NCBI RefSeq assembly: GCF_009856825.1
Contig: NZ_WVTD01000001.1
Coordinates: 434,001-498,000, forward strand
Source: Novosphingobium silvae
GTDB lineage: Bacteria; Pseudomonadota; Alphaproteobacteria; Sphingomonadales; Sphingomonadaceae
Length of the DNA stretch: 64,000 nucleotides
Direction of reading: 5' to 3'
Part shown: positions 8,712 through 17,444 of the stretch, in pieces
Numbering within the stretch: the stretch's first letter is position 1
Layout of the letters: each line of letters starts with the position of its first letter
Translations under genes and position numbers: made by a program
The notes under the pieces: generated by a model
What the model saw: only the letters and a program-made list of their open reading frames with translations
What the model was told of the DNA's origin: nothing
Databases searched by the model: none

Positions 8712-9098
8712 GTGTCCGAAATCGAAATCCAGTTGAAGAAAGGGGTGCTCGGCCTTTGCGTGCTCGCGCTGCTTTCGCGGGGGGACAGCTACGCCTACGA
8801 GATCGCGAGCCGCATGGCCGACGCGGTCGACATGGGCGAAGGCACGATCTACCCGCTGATGCGCCGCATGCAGTCCGAGGGCCTAGTCGGTACCTATCTC
8901 GAGGAATCGCCCTCGGGACCTTCGCGCAAGTATTATCGCATCACCGAGACCGGCCGCGCGCGCCTTGCCGAGCAGAGCGACGAATGGCGCGGCTTCACCG
9001 CCGCCGTCGATGCCCTGATCGCAGGCCCCGGAGCCGCCTCGCCAACCAGCCATGACCAAGCGCCCGTGCAGGAAGGGGAAGCCAGCCATGAAGCGTAA
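8712..9098 (+). CDS. PadR-family transcriptional regulator
   Basis: 128 residues, GTG start with AGGAG 7 bases upstream. Winged-helix signature: LKKGVLGLCVLALL, SYAYEIASRM, EGTIYPLMRRMQSEGLV (recognition helix), PSGPSRKYYRIT (wing). The PadR, DUF1700, GIN-domain order is a recurrent operon in which PadR represses the downstream membrane genes (family knowledge). The stop overlaps the next start by 11 bases. Inverted repeats upstream are candidate autoregulatory operators. Ligand unknown. Confidence 0.88.
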   Translation: MSEIEIQLKKGVLGLCVLALLSRGDSYAYEIASRMADAVDMGEGTIYPLMRRMQSEGLVGTYLEESPSGPSRKYYRITETGRARLAEQSDEWRGFTAAVDALIAGPGAASPTSHDQAPVQEGEASHEA

Positions 9099-9654
9099 CG
9101 AGTTCATCAAGCGCCTGAAGGCCGGCCTCAAGGGCATGCCGCAGGACACCGTCGACGAGATCGTCGCCGATTACGAAGAGCACTTCGCCGCCGGCCTCGC
9201 CGAGGGGCGCAGCGAAGAGGAAGTCGCCGCGGCGCTGGGCAATCCCGGCAGGCTGGCGCGCGAACTGCGCTTCGAGGCCGGTTTCCGCAACTGGAAGAGC
9301 GATGCCTCGCCCTCTTCCGCCTGGAGCGCGATCCTTGCCTTCATGGGTCTGGCGACGATCGACATTCTCATCCTGCTGCCGATCGTGCTGCCGGTTCTGG
9401 GCGTGGTCTTCGGCCTCTTCGTGGGAGCGCTCGCGGCCTTTATCGCCGGTGGGTTCATCCTTATCGCCGGGCCGTTCAGCGGCTTTCCGGGAGGGCCGCT
9501 GGTATCGATCCTCGGCGGCCTTGGCATCATGAGCGCGGCGATCGCCGCAGCGGCCCTGCTCACGCTCGTCAGCATCTGGATCGTCAATGCCCTGATGTGG
9601 TTTGGCCGCCTGCACTACCGGGTGATCGAGCCCGCCATCCACTCCGAAGCCTGA
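9088..9654 (+). CDS. DUF1700/HAAS-domain membrane protein
   Basis: 188 residues from ATG 9088 inside the padR 3' end; an upstream in-frame start at 9052 is less likely. The N-terminal cytoplasmic helical domain MKRNEFIKRLKAGLKG...DEIVADYEEHF is the HAAS/DUF1700 signature, followed by about four hydrophobic segments between residues 85 and 175. Family members work with PadR regulators and a surface GIN-domain partner, apparently as an envelope-stress sensing or signalling module (family knowledge). Precise role unknown. Confidence 0.85.
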   Translation: MKRNEFIKRLKAGLKGMPQDTVDEIVADYEEHFAAGLAEGRSEEEVAAALGNPGRLARELRFEAGFRNWKSDASPSSAWSAILAFMGLATIDILILLPIVLPVLGVVFGLFVGALAAFIAGGFILIAGPFSGFPGGPLVSILGGLGIMSAAIAAAALLTLVSIWIVNALMWFGRLHYRVIEPAIHSEA

Positions 9655-9681
9655 ACGCGAAAAGAAGAAAGGAACTGCAAG

Positions 9682-10413
9682 ATGCTCAGGAAACTGCTCA
9701 TCGTATTCGCCAGCGGCGTCGTTCTCTCCATCGTCGCGTTCAGCGCGGCATGGGCCATCGGCGGCGACCGCTTTACCGCCGAGATGGACGCAAACCACAG
9801 CTGGACCTGGACCTTCGACGACGAAGACGGGAACGGGGACGACGCCAAGTCCAACGGACCGGCCGCCACGCGCACTTTCGCCATCCAGTCGGGTAGCCAG
9901 CTGGCGATGGAAATCCCGGTGGAACTGGAGTTCACCCGGGGCGACAAGGCCGAGATGACGGTCAGCGGCCCGGCACGCATTCTCGACAGGCTCGTGTGGG
10001 AAGACGGTCGCCTCTCGCTCAAGGGGTCGGGGAACATGCGCCGGGGCCTCAAGGTTCGGATCACCGCCCCCGAGATCGCGGGCCTCGACCTTGACGCACC
10101 GGGCGACGTCAGGATGACCGGCCTTCAGCAGGAAAGCCTGCGCCTCAACTCACGCGGGGCCATCGATCTCGAAGCGTCGGGCAAGGTGGACCGCATGTTC
10201 GTGACCGCCGACGGCGCGGGCAGCATCGACCTCGGCAAGGTCGAGGGCCGCGACGCCACCGTGCGGATCGACGGCGTGGGCGACGTGACCTTGGGTGCGA
10301 CCGGCACTGTCGACGTCGAGATCAACGGCGCGGGCAACGTCACGCTGGTCCGCAAGCCGGCAACGCTGCGAAGCCAGATGAACGGCATCGGCGACATCGA
10401 CCACGATTACTGA
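9682..10413 (+). CDS. exported GIN-domain protein (DUF2807/DUF4097-like)
   Basis: 243 residues. N-terminal signal or anchor (LLIVFASGVVLSIVAFSAAWA) then a right-handed beta-helix-like repeat of short strands: VSGPARILDRL, LDAPGDVRMTGL, DGAGSIDLGKVEG, DGVGDVTLG and NGAGNVTLVRKP. The repeating G-x-G-x-[IV] rhythm is typical of the head-GIN/putative auto-transporter adhesin domain. Third gene of the PadR operon, 27 bases after the DUF1700 gene, closed by a strong terminator. Probably periplasmic or surface-exposed; no enzymatic motif. Confidence 0.83.
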   Translation: MLRKLLIVFASGVVLSIVAFSAAWAIGGDRFTAEMDANHSWTWTFDDEDGNGDDAKSNGPAATRTFAIQSGSQLAMEIPVELEFTRGDKAEMTVSGPARILDRLVWEDGRLSLKGSGNMRRGLKVRITAPEIAGLDLDAPGDVRMTGLQQESLRLNSRGAIDLEASGKVDRMFVTADGAGSIDLGKVEGRDATVRIDGVGDVTLGATGTVDVEINGAGNVTLVRKPATLRSQMNGIGDIDHDY

Positions 10414-10437
10414 ATCTTGCCATAGCGAATACAGGCA

Positions 10438-10471
10438 AAGGCCGCGCTGCCACCGGGCAGCGCGGCCTTTC
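10438..10471. terminator. strong bidirectional intrinsic terminator
   Basis: 12-bp perfect stem GGCCGCGCTGCC / GGCAGCGCGGCC with loop ACCG, flanked by AA on the left and TTT on the right. Lies between the PadR operon and the convergent phosphoesterase operon and can serve both. Confidence 0.9.
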
Positions 10472-10499
10472 TGCTGTCAGGCGCGCGCCGCCCGCCTGC

Positions 10500-11399
10500 T
10501 CAATGCACCGGCGGGTCGACCGGCGGCACCGTGGCGACGGGAGAGACGGGCTCCTCCGGGCTGCGGGGGGGCAGCGCATTCTCGGGTATCCGGTCGATCT
10601 GCATGGCCGGGGTGGGCACCTGCTCCAGGTTGCGGGCGGTCACTTTCACCTCGTCGCCATCGATCACGATCTCGTTGAAGCTGGGGGGGGTGGAGCGGAT
10701 GCGCAGCGACAGCGTGCCCGCGCCGATCATGCGCAGCGGGCCCGCCGGGGTCTGCTGCACCATGTCGAACGGATCGTGGACATGCCCGGTCATGATGCCC
10801 ATGACCTTGCGGCCGGCAAGAACTTCCATCGTTCGTGTTCCGTTGATCGTCAGCAGCTTGCCGTCGGCCCGGCGCTCCGTCAGCGGATGATGCGCCGCGA
10901 CAAGCACGCGGGTGCCTGCAGGCAGCGCGTCGATCGCCTCGAGCGTGTGGCCAAGAGCGCGCTCCGTGACCCAGCCGTTCGACCAGGGAAAGCGCTGCCA
11001 CTGCGCCCGGGTGGTGGTGCGAAGCGGGACGATCGCCAAGTTGGGCAGGTCAAGCTGCGTCTCCACCAGCTTCTCGATCGCCTTGAACCGCGCGTAGGGA
11101 GCGAAGAACCGGGCGTAGAGATTGAAGTAGGGGATGTCGTGGTTGCCCACTTCCACCGTGACGGGCACGTCCAGTGCCTGGATCCATTCGCAGGCGGCGC
11201 GGAACTCGGGATGGCGGGCACGCATCGTCAGGTCGCCGGTGATCGCGACGGCGTGCGGCCGCTCGCGCTCGATGCAGTCTTTCACCCAGTCCAGCGCGCG
11301 GCGGTCCTCCAGCCCGAAATGGATGTCGCTGAGGTGGAACAGCCGCAAGGGGCCGCCCGAAGGCGATCCGCTGGGCATCGAGCCGACCGTGGCGTGCAT
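10500..11399 (-). CDS. metallophosphoesterase
   Basis: 299 residues with an intact calcineurin-like site: LSDIHFG (metal 1), ITGDLTMRA (bridging Asp), VEVGNHDIPYF (catalytic His), LVAAHHPLT and MTGHVHDPFD. Related to the 3',5'-cAMP phosphodiesterase/Icc-type enzymes, but substrate cannot be called. The ATG overlaps the stop of the preceding lipid-kinase-like gene (TAATG), so the two are coupled; lipid or nucleotide phosphate turnover is possible. An alternative start seven codons in (MPSGSPSGG) exists. No signal peptide, so probably cytoplasmic. Confidence 0.88.
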   Translation of the reverse strand: MHATVGSMPSGSPSGGPLRLFHLSDIHFGLEDRRALDWVKDCIERERPHAVAITGDLTMRARHPEFRAACEWIQALDVPVTVEVGNHDIPYFNLYARFFAPYARFKAIEKLVETQLDLPNLAIVPLRTTTRAQWQRFPWSNGWVTERALGHTLEAIDALPAGTRVLVAAHHPLTERRADGKLLTINGTRTMEVLAGRKVMGIMTGHVHDPFDMVQQTPAGPLRMIGAGTLSLRIRSTPPSFNEIVIDGDEVKVTARNLEQVPTPAMQIDRIPENALPPRSPEEPVSPVATVPPVDPPVH

Positions 11400-12280
11400 T
11401 ATCCGTCAAACTCCTTCGTCGTCACCAGGTCGACCTCGCAGGGACCCAGTTCGAATGTCTCTTCGACCGCGCCCTCGAAAGGCTCGCCGTCGATCAGCAG
11501 TCCCATCGGCTGACCGGCCGGGCAGACAAGGCGCACGGTCTTGTGCAGGCCCAGTTCGTCGTGCGGCCCGTCACGGAAATCGCGGTTGAGGAGGGCGATG
11601 CCCTGCCCGGCATAGTCCGCGAGCGATTCCGCATAGTAGCCGTTCGCTTCCAGCCCATCGTCCGTGGGAACCACCGTGATCGCGGCATAGCCGTCCTCGC
11701 GTCCGCAGTCGACATCGGCGCAGACCACTTTCGGCCCGCTAGTCGACTGGCTGATCGCCTCACGCGTGGAAGTGACGAATTCCACTATGTTGACCGCACG
11801 CATCGCCTCGCGAACTTCGTTCCAGACCGTGCCCGGCCCGGCCAGAGCCCCGGTGAGACCGATGCCGTGGCGCGAATGGATGACCTGCGGGCGCGCCGTG
11901 GCGAGCGGCATCCGGCCCAGTTTCAGGACGATCTCGGGCGCGGGAACGTCGCCGTGGAGGCGCTTGGCGAGCATGTTCATGGTGCCGCCCGGCAGCACCA
12001 GCAGCGCGCCGCGCCAGCCCCATGCCGAAGTTACGACCGAGTGCGTGGTCCCGTCTCCCCCGAACACGCTGAGGATATCGACGCCTGCCGCATCGAGCTC
12101 CTGCGGATCGGGCGCGGGATCGTCGGGGAAGCGCAGGATCCGCTCGAGCGCGAAACCCGCCTGCGCGAAAGCCTCCTTGAGGGCTTCCACCGCCGCGATA
12201 TCGTTGCTGCCGCTCGCCTCGTTGCAGACAAGCCAGACTTTCGCGCGCGGGGCGCCGGGATCACCGTTCGCATGTGCCAT
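11399..12280 (-). CDS. diacylglycerol kinase-family (DAGKc) protein
   Basis: 293 residues starting at ATG 12280 (MAHANGDPGAPRAKVWLVCN); the frame stays open a further 96 codons upstream but that extension is Arg-rich with no family character. DAGK catalytic motifs: NEASGSND near the N-terminus, then VFGGDGTTHSVV (nucleotide loop) and LPGGTMNMLAKRLH. The C-terminal half is the lipid-kinase beta-sandwich ending IDGEPFEG. Soluble and YegS-like. Phosphorylates a lipid or related alcohol with ATP; exact substrate unknown. Coupled by TAATG to the phosphoesterase downstream. Confidence 0.85.
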   Translation of the reverse strand: MAHANGDPGAPRAKVWLVCNEASGSNDIAAVEALKEAFAQAGFALERILRFPDDPAPDPQELDAAGVDILSVFGGDGTTHSVVTSAWGWRGALLVLPGGTMNMLAKRLHGDVPAPEIVLKLGRMPLATARPQVIHSRHGIGLTGALAGPGTVWNEVREAMRAVNIVEFVTSTREAISQSTSGPKVVCADVDCGREDGYAAITVVPTDDGLEANGYYAESLADYAGQGIALLNRDFRDGPHDELGLHKTVRLVCPAGQPMGLLIDGEPFEGAVEETFELGPCEVDLVTTKEFDG

Positions 12281-12774
12281 GCCGCCAGAAGCCCCGGGCA
12301 GGCACAAGGGTTCCCGCCGCCGCTGCGTTGATGGCCGCAGCGGCCCGGCCCGTTCCGCTTCCCCGCTCCCGAGCGCCTTCGATCTCAGAGCCGCCCGGGC
12401 ACTTGCGCGATCATCGGATGGCCGCTTTCGATCACCGCCTCGCTCGCGGCGAAGTTGAGGACGCCGAAACAGAGTACCGGGATCGACGAGATCGTCGCCG
12501 CTCAGGTCTATGGAGCCGAGCGCGACAGTACCGGTTCGCCGAATCGGCAACGCCGGCCGCTTGCGCAACTATGCGATTCGCCTCCCTCTACTGGGCACCG
12601 CCTGTCGTTCGTCGGGCCGTAATGTCGTTCGTCCGCCCGGCTATGCCTTCGTCGGCACGCCACTGCGGCCAATCGACCTGCGCGTGAACGCCGCCGGGAA
12701 CGGGTGCACATCACACTCATCGAGCCGGACGGAGAAACTCTTCCCCAAGGCTCAAACCTGAGGAGGAAAGCATC
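12281..12774. other. gene-free gap of about 490 bp
   Basis: Between the lipid-kinase-like gene and UrcA. Short open frames exist on both strands but lack ribosome sites and family features. An imperfect direct repeat with the shared core TGTCGTTCGTC is found at 12602-12636. The right part must hold the UrcA promoter; I cannot place boxes with confidence. Confidence 0.4.
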
Positions 12775-13092
12775 ATGTTCAAGACCACCGTATTCGTCGC
12801 CGCCGCTGTCTGCACCGTCGGTCTGTTCTCCGCTCCGGCCAGCTTCGCCGCACCGCTCACCTCGAGCCGGGAAGTGCGCTACAACGACCTCGATCTTGCC
12901 ACTGCCGGCGGCCAGGAGCAGCTGCAAAGCCGCATCCGCAAGGCAGCCCGCACCGTCTGCTCCTCGCGGCCCAGCACCGGCACGCGCCTTGAGCCGGTCG
13001 ACCGGGTCTGCTTCGCTCAGGCGATGTCGCAGGTGCGCGAACAGGTCGCCAGCGCTATCGAGAAGTCGGACGATACCCGCCTCGGCGGCTGA
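12775..13092 (+). CDS. UrcA family protein
   Basis: 105 residues with excellent AGGAGGAAAG ribosome site. Signal peptide ending ASFAAPL. Mature part follows the UrcA pattern: VRYNDLDLATAGGQEQLQSR, RIRKAARTVC, then DRVCFAQAMSQVREQV, with two Cys that could form a disulfide. UrcA proteins are small periplasmic proteins of unknown function, common in Sphingomonadales and Caulobacterales. Monocistronic, closed by the terminator at 13149-13179. Confidence 0.88.
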   Translation: MFKTTVFVAAAVCTVGLFSAPASFAAPLTSSREVRYNDLDLATAGGQEQLQSRIRKAARTVCSSRPSTGTRLEPVDRVCFAQAMSQVREQVASAIEKSDDTRLGG

Positions 13093-13148
13093 GGCGCCCG
13101 CCCCTTTTTCATCCAGGTCCCAAAAGAGAAAAGACCCGGAAAAAACAC

Positions 13149-13179
13149 TGGCGGGCCCTCGCGGTCCGCCAATTTTTTG
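13149..13179 (+). terminator. intrinsic terminator after UrcA gene
   Basis: TGGCGGGCC / GGTCCGCCA stem with one G-T wobble and loop CTCGC, followed by ATTTTTTG. It may also help close the convergent LytTR gene. Confidence 0.85.
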
Positions 13180-13226
13180 TGGGCCGTGCCCCGTCATCGA
13201 TGCCCAGGGGTGCGCGCAGGTCCGCC

Positions 13227-14021
13227 TTACCCGCGCCCCGCCATCTTCTTCACGGCGGGAAGATACGTGCGCCCGATGCGCAGCGCCTGCCCGTCCGCTG
13301 TCTCCGCCGACCAGACGCCGAGCCCCTCGTGGCGCAGGCCCGTGACGTGGTTTCGCTGCAGGATGCAGCTGCGGTGGATGCGGATGAAGCGCTCGGGATC
13401 GAGCCGCTCCTCCAGGCTGGTGATGGTCTGGAGCAGGAGATAGCTCTGCCCTCCCGCGCCCTGCCCCGCGCCCTGCCCCGCCCCATGCCCCCCTACGTGC
13501 AACCGCACATAGTCGCGCTCCGCATCGATGCGGTGCACTTCGGTAGCGGCAACGCGCACCAGTTCGGAACGGTGCGGCACCCAGAACTCCTCGAGCCAGC
13601 GGCTGGCCTGCGGCTGCGAGCGCTCGCCCCGGCGCGAGATCACGCGCGCGACGGCGCGCTGCAGCCGGTCGGGCGCGACGGGCTTGAGCACATAGTCCAC
13701 CGCATCGAGATCGAACGCCTCCACGGCGAACTCGTCATGCGCGGTGACGAAGATGACGGCGGGAGCGCCTGGTTGCCCCCCCAGCTTGCGCGCAACGGCA
13801 AGCCCGTCGGTCTCCGGCATCGTCAGGTCGAGCAGCACGAGATCGGGCCCGAGCGCTTCGATCAGGCGCAACGCCGCCTGCCCATCGCTTGCCGTGCCGA
13901 TCACCGAAATGCCCTCGATCCGCGCGCAGATGACCTGCATGCGCTCCACCGCCAGCGGCTCGTCGTCGACGATGAGCGTGCGGAGCGGAGCGGAGGGCGC
14001 CGTGCCTTCCGGATCAGCCAC
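13227..14021 (-). CDS. LytTR-type response regulator
   Basis: 264 residues from GTG 14021, which overlaps the kinase stop by 8 bases. N-terminal receiver: LIVDDEPLAVERM (acidic pair), LVLLDLTMPETDG (phospho-Asp), VIFVTAHDEFAVEAF (Thr), DYVLKPVAPDRL (Lys). C-terminal LytTR DNA-binding domain: VHRIDAERDYVRLHV, LEERLDPERFIRIHRS and LPAVKK. A short Gly-Ala-Gln repeat (GAGQGAGQGAG) is inserted in the LytTR domain between strand RLHV and SYLLL, encoded by tandem CCCTGCCCCGCG units; that is unusual and may be length-variable. Partner is the adjacent LytS-like kinase. Confidence 0.92.
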   Translation of the reverse strand: MADPEGTAPSAPLRTLIVDDEPLAVERMQVICARIEGISVIGTASDGQAALRLIEALGPDLVLLDLTMPETDGLAVARKLGGQPGAPAVIFVTAHDEFAVEAFDLDAVDYVLKPVAPDRLQRAVARVISRRGERSQPQASRWLEEFWVPHRSELVRVAATEVHRIDAERDYVRLHVGGHGAGQGAGQGAGGQSYLLLQTITSLEERLDPERFIRIHRSCILQRNHVTGLRHEGLGVWSAETADGQALRIGRTYLPAVKKMAGRG

Positions 14022-15396
14022 GGGTGGGCTCCAGTTCGCCGGTTTCCAGCGGCATGCGCAGGATCGTCGCGAAGCCGCCCTCGTCGCGCGGGCCGTAGCT
14101 GATCGTCGCTGCGCTGCCATAACGCGCGCGCAGCCGGTCGCGCACATTGACGAGGCCGATCCCGCAGCCTTCCGCCTTCCTTCCAACTGCGCTTTCGCTC
14201 TCGCCCGGGCCGTCGTCGTGCACGGCGATCACCAGCTGCCCGCCTTCGCGCCGCGCCTCGATCGCGATGGTGACCGGTCGCTGCGTGGCGGCGACCGCAT
14301 ACTTCACTGAGTTCTCGACAAGCGGCTGCAGGATCATGCCGGGGACTTTCGCATCGAGAGCGGCCTCGTCAACATCGATGTTGGCCCGCAATCGATTGGG
14401 AAAGCGAACCGCCTCGATCGCGAAGTAAAGCCGCTGCAGTTCGATCTCGTCCGCGAGCGAGATGTCGTTGGTGGTGTCGCCCGTCAGCGTGCGGCGGTAG
14501 AAGGTGGATAGCGTCTGGATCATCTCCTCCGCATCGTCCTGCCGCCCGGTCATCACCAGCGCCGAAAGCGAGTTGAGCGTGTTGAACAGGAAGTGCGGAT
14601 TGACCTGGTAGCGCAGCGAGCGAAGTTCCGCCGCCTCGGCCGCGCGGCGGTATTCGCCTTCGCGTCTTTCCGCCGCGCGGGCCTCCTCCGCCTTGGCCAG
14701 CGCGAAGTAGAGCGCGACCCAGGCAAGGACGAGGAAATATCGTCCGAATGCGGTGTCGGCGATGGATGCCCAATGCTCCAGCCCCTCGCCCAGCATCGAT
14801 CCGGTATGGATGGTGATCGACGAATCGGACCTGTCCTCTCCTTGCGGTTCGGGCGACTGCGCGGGAGGAACAGGGACCGGAGGCGGCGCGGGCACGGCAG
14901 GCGCGGGTTCGCTCGAAGCGCCTTCCGGGGCAGACTGCGGAGGAGCCGGCGGGGCGGGCGGCGCAGGCGGCTGGCCCATCTTGGGAAGATCGACGAGGAT
15001 GTTGCCCGCCTCGTCGCGCGAGATGCGCACGTTGCCTGCCTTGATCGCGGCGGCATCGTGCTCATCCCCGTAGCCGGCGACTTCCACGTCGCGAAAGATC
15101 ACCCCGTTGACGAGGCTGAGCGCCAGCGAAAGCGGCAGCGCGCCGATCAGAACGATGGCAAAGCGCATCGGGCCCGACTTGCGGTCGAGAAGCTGGAGCA
15201 GCGGCCACACCGCCGCCATGACCAGCATCGAGACGATGCAGATCGTCAGCCGCCGCGAGACGATCGGCCAGCCAAGGTCTATCCCCATGACCACGCCTCG
15301 CAGCGTCGCCACGATGAAGTAGCAGGCCCACAGGGCAGCGAGCGACAGAAGGACGAGCCGCGCCGGAACGCGCGGAGTGGATGCGACGGTTGCCAT
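14014..15396 (-). CDS. LytS/AlgZ-type sensor histidine kinase
   Basis: 460 residues. N-terminal membrane region with about three hydrophobic segments (SLAALWACYFIVATL, ICIVSMLVMAAVWPLL, FAIVLIGALPLSLAL), a Pro/Ala-rich linker around residues 140-190 made of repeated PPAPPAP units, a fourth hydrophobic segment (YFLVLAWVALYFALA), then the His_kinase (PF06580-type) core LRYQVNPHFLFNTLNSL with the phospho-His. The ATPase part has PGMILQPLVENSVKYAV (N box) and VHDDGPGESE, then GIGLVNVRDRL. Signals to the LytTR regulator translated from its 3' end. Two identical parS-like palindromes lie just upstream of the start. Confidence 0.92.
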   Translation of the reverse strand: MATVASTPRVPARLVLLSLAALWACYFIVATLRGVVMGIDLGWPIVSRRLTICIVSMLVMAAVWPLLQLLDRKSGPMRFAIVLIGALPLSLALSLVNGVIFRDVEVAGYGDEHDAAAIKAGNVRISRDEAGNILVDLPKMGQPPAPPAPPAPPQSAPEGASSEPAPAVPAPPPVPVPPAQSPEPQGEDRSDSSITIHTGSMLGEGLEHWASIADTAFGRYFLVLAWVALYFALAKAEEARAAERREGEYRRAAEAAELRSLRYQVNPHFLFNTLNSLSALVMTGRQDDAEEMIQTLSTFYRRTLTGDTTNDISLADEIELQRLYFAIEAVRFPNRLRANIDVDEAALDAKVPGMILQPLVENSVKYAVAATQRPVTIAIEARREGGQLVIAVHDDGPGESESAVGRKAEGCGIGLVNVRDRLRARYGSAATISYGPRDEGGFATILRMPLETGELEPTRG

Positions 15397-15481
15397 TATG
15401 CCCCGGGATAGCGCGAAAGCCGCCTTTCACGCCAGTTCCCCGATCGGCAGCAGTAAGCGGTTCGTCGAGCAGGGCACAAAA

Positions 15482-15499
15482 ATGTTCCATGTGGAACAT
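15482..15499. promoter_or_regulatory. parS-like palindrome 2
   Basis: ATGTTCCATGTGGAACAT: two perfect 8-bp arms around a central TG. Differs from the ParB-type core TTCCACGTGGAA at one central base. An identical copy lies 51 bases to the right. Confidence 0.45.
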
Positions 15500-15532
15500 C
15501 CCGCACGAGGCTATGCCCGTATGGCAACGGCA

Positions 15533-15550
15533 ATGTTCCATGTGGAACAT
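15533..15550. promoter_or_regulatory. parS-like palindrome 3
   Basis: Exact second copy of the 18-mer at 15482-15499; centre-to-centre spacing 51 bp, close to five helical turns, so both would face the same side of the DNA. Could be a ParB pair or an operator for the kinase operon downstream. Confidence 0.45.
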
Positions 15551-15697
15551 CGGCTCTCCCCGTCGGGGCGGCTCCGCTGCTGTCTTTGGTGATACCGACG
15601 CACGAAGGCCCCGCTCATCCCGCTCCTGGAAAGAGAAGGACAGGCGGGGCCCGTCAGCCCCGAAGGCGCAGTCGCCACCGGGCAAGGCGTCGGCGGA

Positions 15698-17221
15698 TCA
15701 GTCCGCCAGCAGGTGCTCCTCGGCAATCTTCGCCTTCCACACCGGCGGGGCCAGCGTGTGGACGTTGTTGCCCTCGCTGTCGACCGCCACGGTCACCGGC
15801 ATGTCCTGCACGGTGAACTCGTAGATCGCTTCCATGCCGAGGTCCTCGAAGCCGACGATCCTGGCTTCCTTGATGGCCCGCGCCACGAGGTAGGCCGCAC
15901 CGCCGACCGCCATCAGGTATGCCGACTTGTGCCGGGCGATCGAGGCGGTCGCCGCCGGGCCGCGCTCGGACTTGCCGATGCTGGCGAGAAGGCCGAGGTC
16001 GAGCATGGTGTCGGAGAACTTGTCCATGCGCGTCGCGGTGGTGGGGCCCGCCGGGCCGACGACTTCCTCGCGCACCGGGTCGACCGGCCCGACATAGTAG
16101 ATCACGCGCCCGCGGAAATCGACGGGCAGTTCCTCGCCGCGCGCCAACATGTCGGCGATGCGCTTGTGCGCCGCGTCGCGCCCGGTCAGCATCTTGCCGT
16201 TGAGCAGCAGCCGGTCGCCCTGCTTCCAGCTCTGCACTTCCTGGGCCGTCAGCGTGTCGAGGTTGACCTTTTTGGCTTCCTTGCTCGGCTTCCACTCCAC
16301 CTGCGGCCACTCGTCGAGGTTCGGGGTCTCGAGATAGCTCGGGCCCGAGCCGTCCAGCGTGAAGTGCGCGTGCCGGGTGGCGGCGCAGTTCGGAATCATC
16401 GCGACCGGCTTGCCCGCGGCATGGCACGGCCAGTCCAGGATCTTGACGTCGAGGATGGTGGCAAGCCCGCCAAGCCCCTGCGCGCCGATACCGAGCGCGT
16501 TGACCTTGTCGAAGATCTCGATGCGGAGCGCCTCGATGTCGTTTTGAGGCCCGCGCGCCTTGAGCTGGGCCATGTCGATCGGCTCCATCAGGCTCTGCTT
16601 GGCGAGCTTGACGCAGTGTTCGGCGGTGCCGCCGATGCCGATGCCCAGCATGCCGGGCGGGCACCAGCCCGCGCCCATCTGCGGCAGCATCTCGATCACC
16701 CAGTCGACGATGGAATCGCTGGGGTTCATCATCTTGAACTTCGACTTGTTCTCCGAGCCGCCGCCCTTGGCCGCGACGTCCACCGAGATCTTCGAGCCCG
16801 GCACCATGCTGACCGACAGGACGCAAGGAGTGTTGTCCCTGGTGTTGCGGCGCGTGAAGGCGGGATCGGCCAGCACCGAGGCGCGCAGGCGGTTCTCGGG
16901 ATGGTTGTAGGCGCGGCGCACGCCGTCATCGACGACATCCTGGAGCGAGCGGTCGCTCTCCAGACGGCAGTTCTGGCCCCACTCGATGAAGACGTTGACG
17001 ATGCCGGTGTCCTGGCAGATCGGGCGATGGCCCTCGGCGCACATCCGGCTGTTGGTGAGTATCTGCGCGATGGCGTCGCGGGCGGCGGGGCCCTGCTCCG
17101 CCTCGTAGGCATCGCCCAGCGCGCGGATGTAGTCCATCGGGTGATAGTAGCTGATGTACTGAAGTGCATCGGCTACGGACTCGATCAGGTCCTCTTCGCG
17201 GATGGTGACCATATCTGTCAT
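15698..17221 (-). CDS. fumarate hydratase, class I (Fe-S)
   Basis: 507 residues from ATG 17221 (MTDMVTIREEDL); upstream extension is not needed to match class I length. Interconverts fumarate and malate in the TCA cycle. Visible class I features: GHRPICQDTGIVNVF and MIPNCAATRHAHF with Fe-S cluster Cys candidates, GWCPPGMLGIGIGGTAE, and GPAGPTTATRMDKFSD. N-terminal and C-terminal domains are fused in one chain, as expected for the homodimeric form. GGAG sits 9 bases before the start. Divergent from the PIMT-like gene across 223 bp. Confidence 0.95.
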   Translation of the reverse strand: MTDMVTIREEDLIESVADALQYISYYHPMDYIRALGDAYEAEQGPAARDAIAQILTNSRMCAEGHRPICQDTGIVNVFIEWGQNCRLESDRSLQDVVDDGVRRAYNHPENRLRASVLADPAFTRRNTRDNTPCVLSVSMVPGSKISVDVAAKGGGSENKSKFKMMNPSDSIVDWVIEMLPQMGAGWCPPGMLGIGIGGTAEHCVKLAKQSLMEPIDMAQLKARGPQNDIEALRIEIFDKVNALGIGAQGLGGLATILDVKILDWPCHAAGKPVAMIPNCAATRHAHFTLDGSGPSYLETPNLDEWPQVEWKPSKEAKKVNLDTLTAQEVQSWKQGDRLLLNGKMLTGRDAAHKRIADMLARGEELPVDFRGRVIYYVGPVDPVREEVVGPAGPTTATRMDKFSDTMLDLGLLASIGKSERGPAATASIARHKSAYLMAVGGAAYLVARAIKEARIVGFEDLGMEAIYEFTVQDMPVTVAVDSEGNNVHTLAPPVWKAKIAEEHLLAD

Positions 17222-17444
17222 GGAATTGGCTCCGGTTTTTTCTGGTCCGTTCTGGCGGATCACGTGACTTTTGGCGGTGCCATAGGCCGCAGGGGCGCTA
17301 TCGTCAAAGTGCTTGAATTGATCGACCGGCGTATACGCAAATGGCTTGGCGTGCCCGGCCGCTTCGCCTAGAAGGCAGCCCATAAATGCCGCCTTCGCCA
17401 GCCGGACAGCGGCTGCTTGCGAACGAGTGAGGGAACTGCACCTG

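Larger units (their letters stand above)
15397..15697. other. 301-bp intergenic region with paired palindromes
   Basis: Between the LytS-like kinase and fumarase, both on the minus strand. Its main content is two identical 18-bp palindromes described separately. Short minus-strand frames here read out as MFHMEH-type peptides encoded by those palindromes and are not genes. Confidence 0.5.

Noticed and set aside
12281..12568. 96-codon N-terminal extension of the DAGK-like gene
   Set aside because: Arg-rich, no family similarity, and ATG 12280 already gives a normal-length protein.
12510..12761. 83-codon plus-strand open frame before UrcA
   Set aside because: No ribosome site or recognisable fold, and it overlaps the region that must hold the UrcA promoter.
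15381..15824. Plus-strand open frame over the twin palindromes
   Set aside because: It overlaps the start of the kinase gene and the end of fumarase antisense and shows no protein family.
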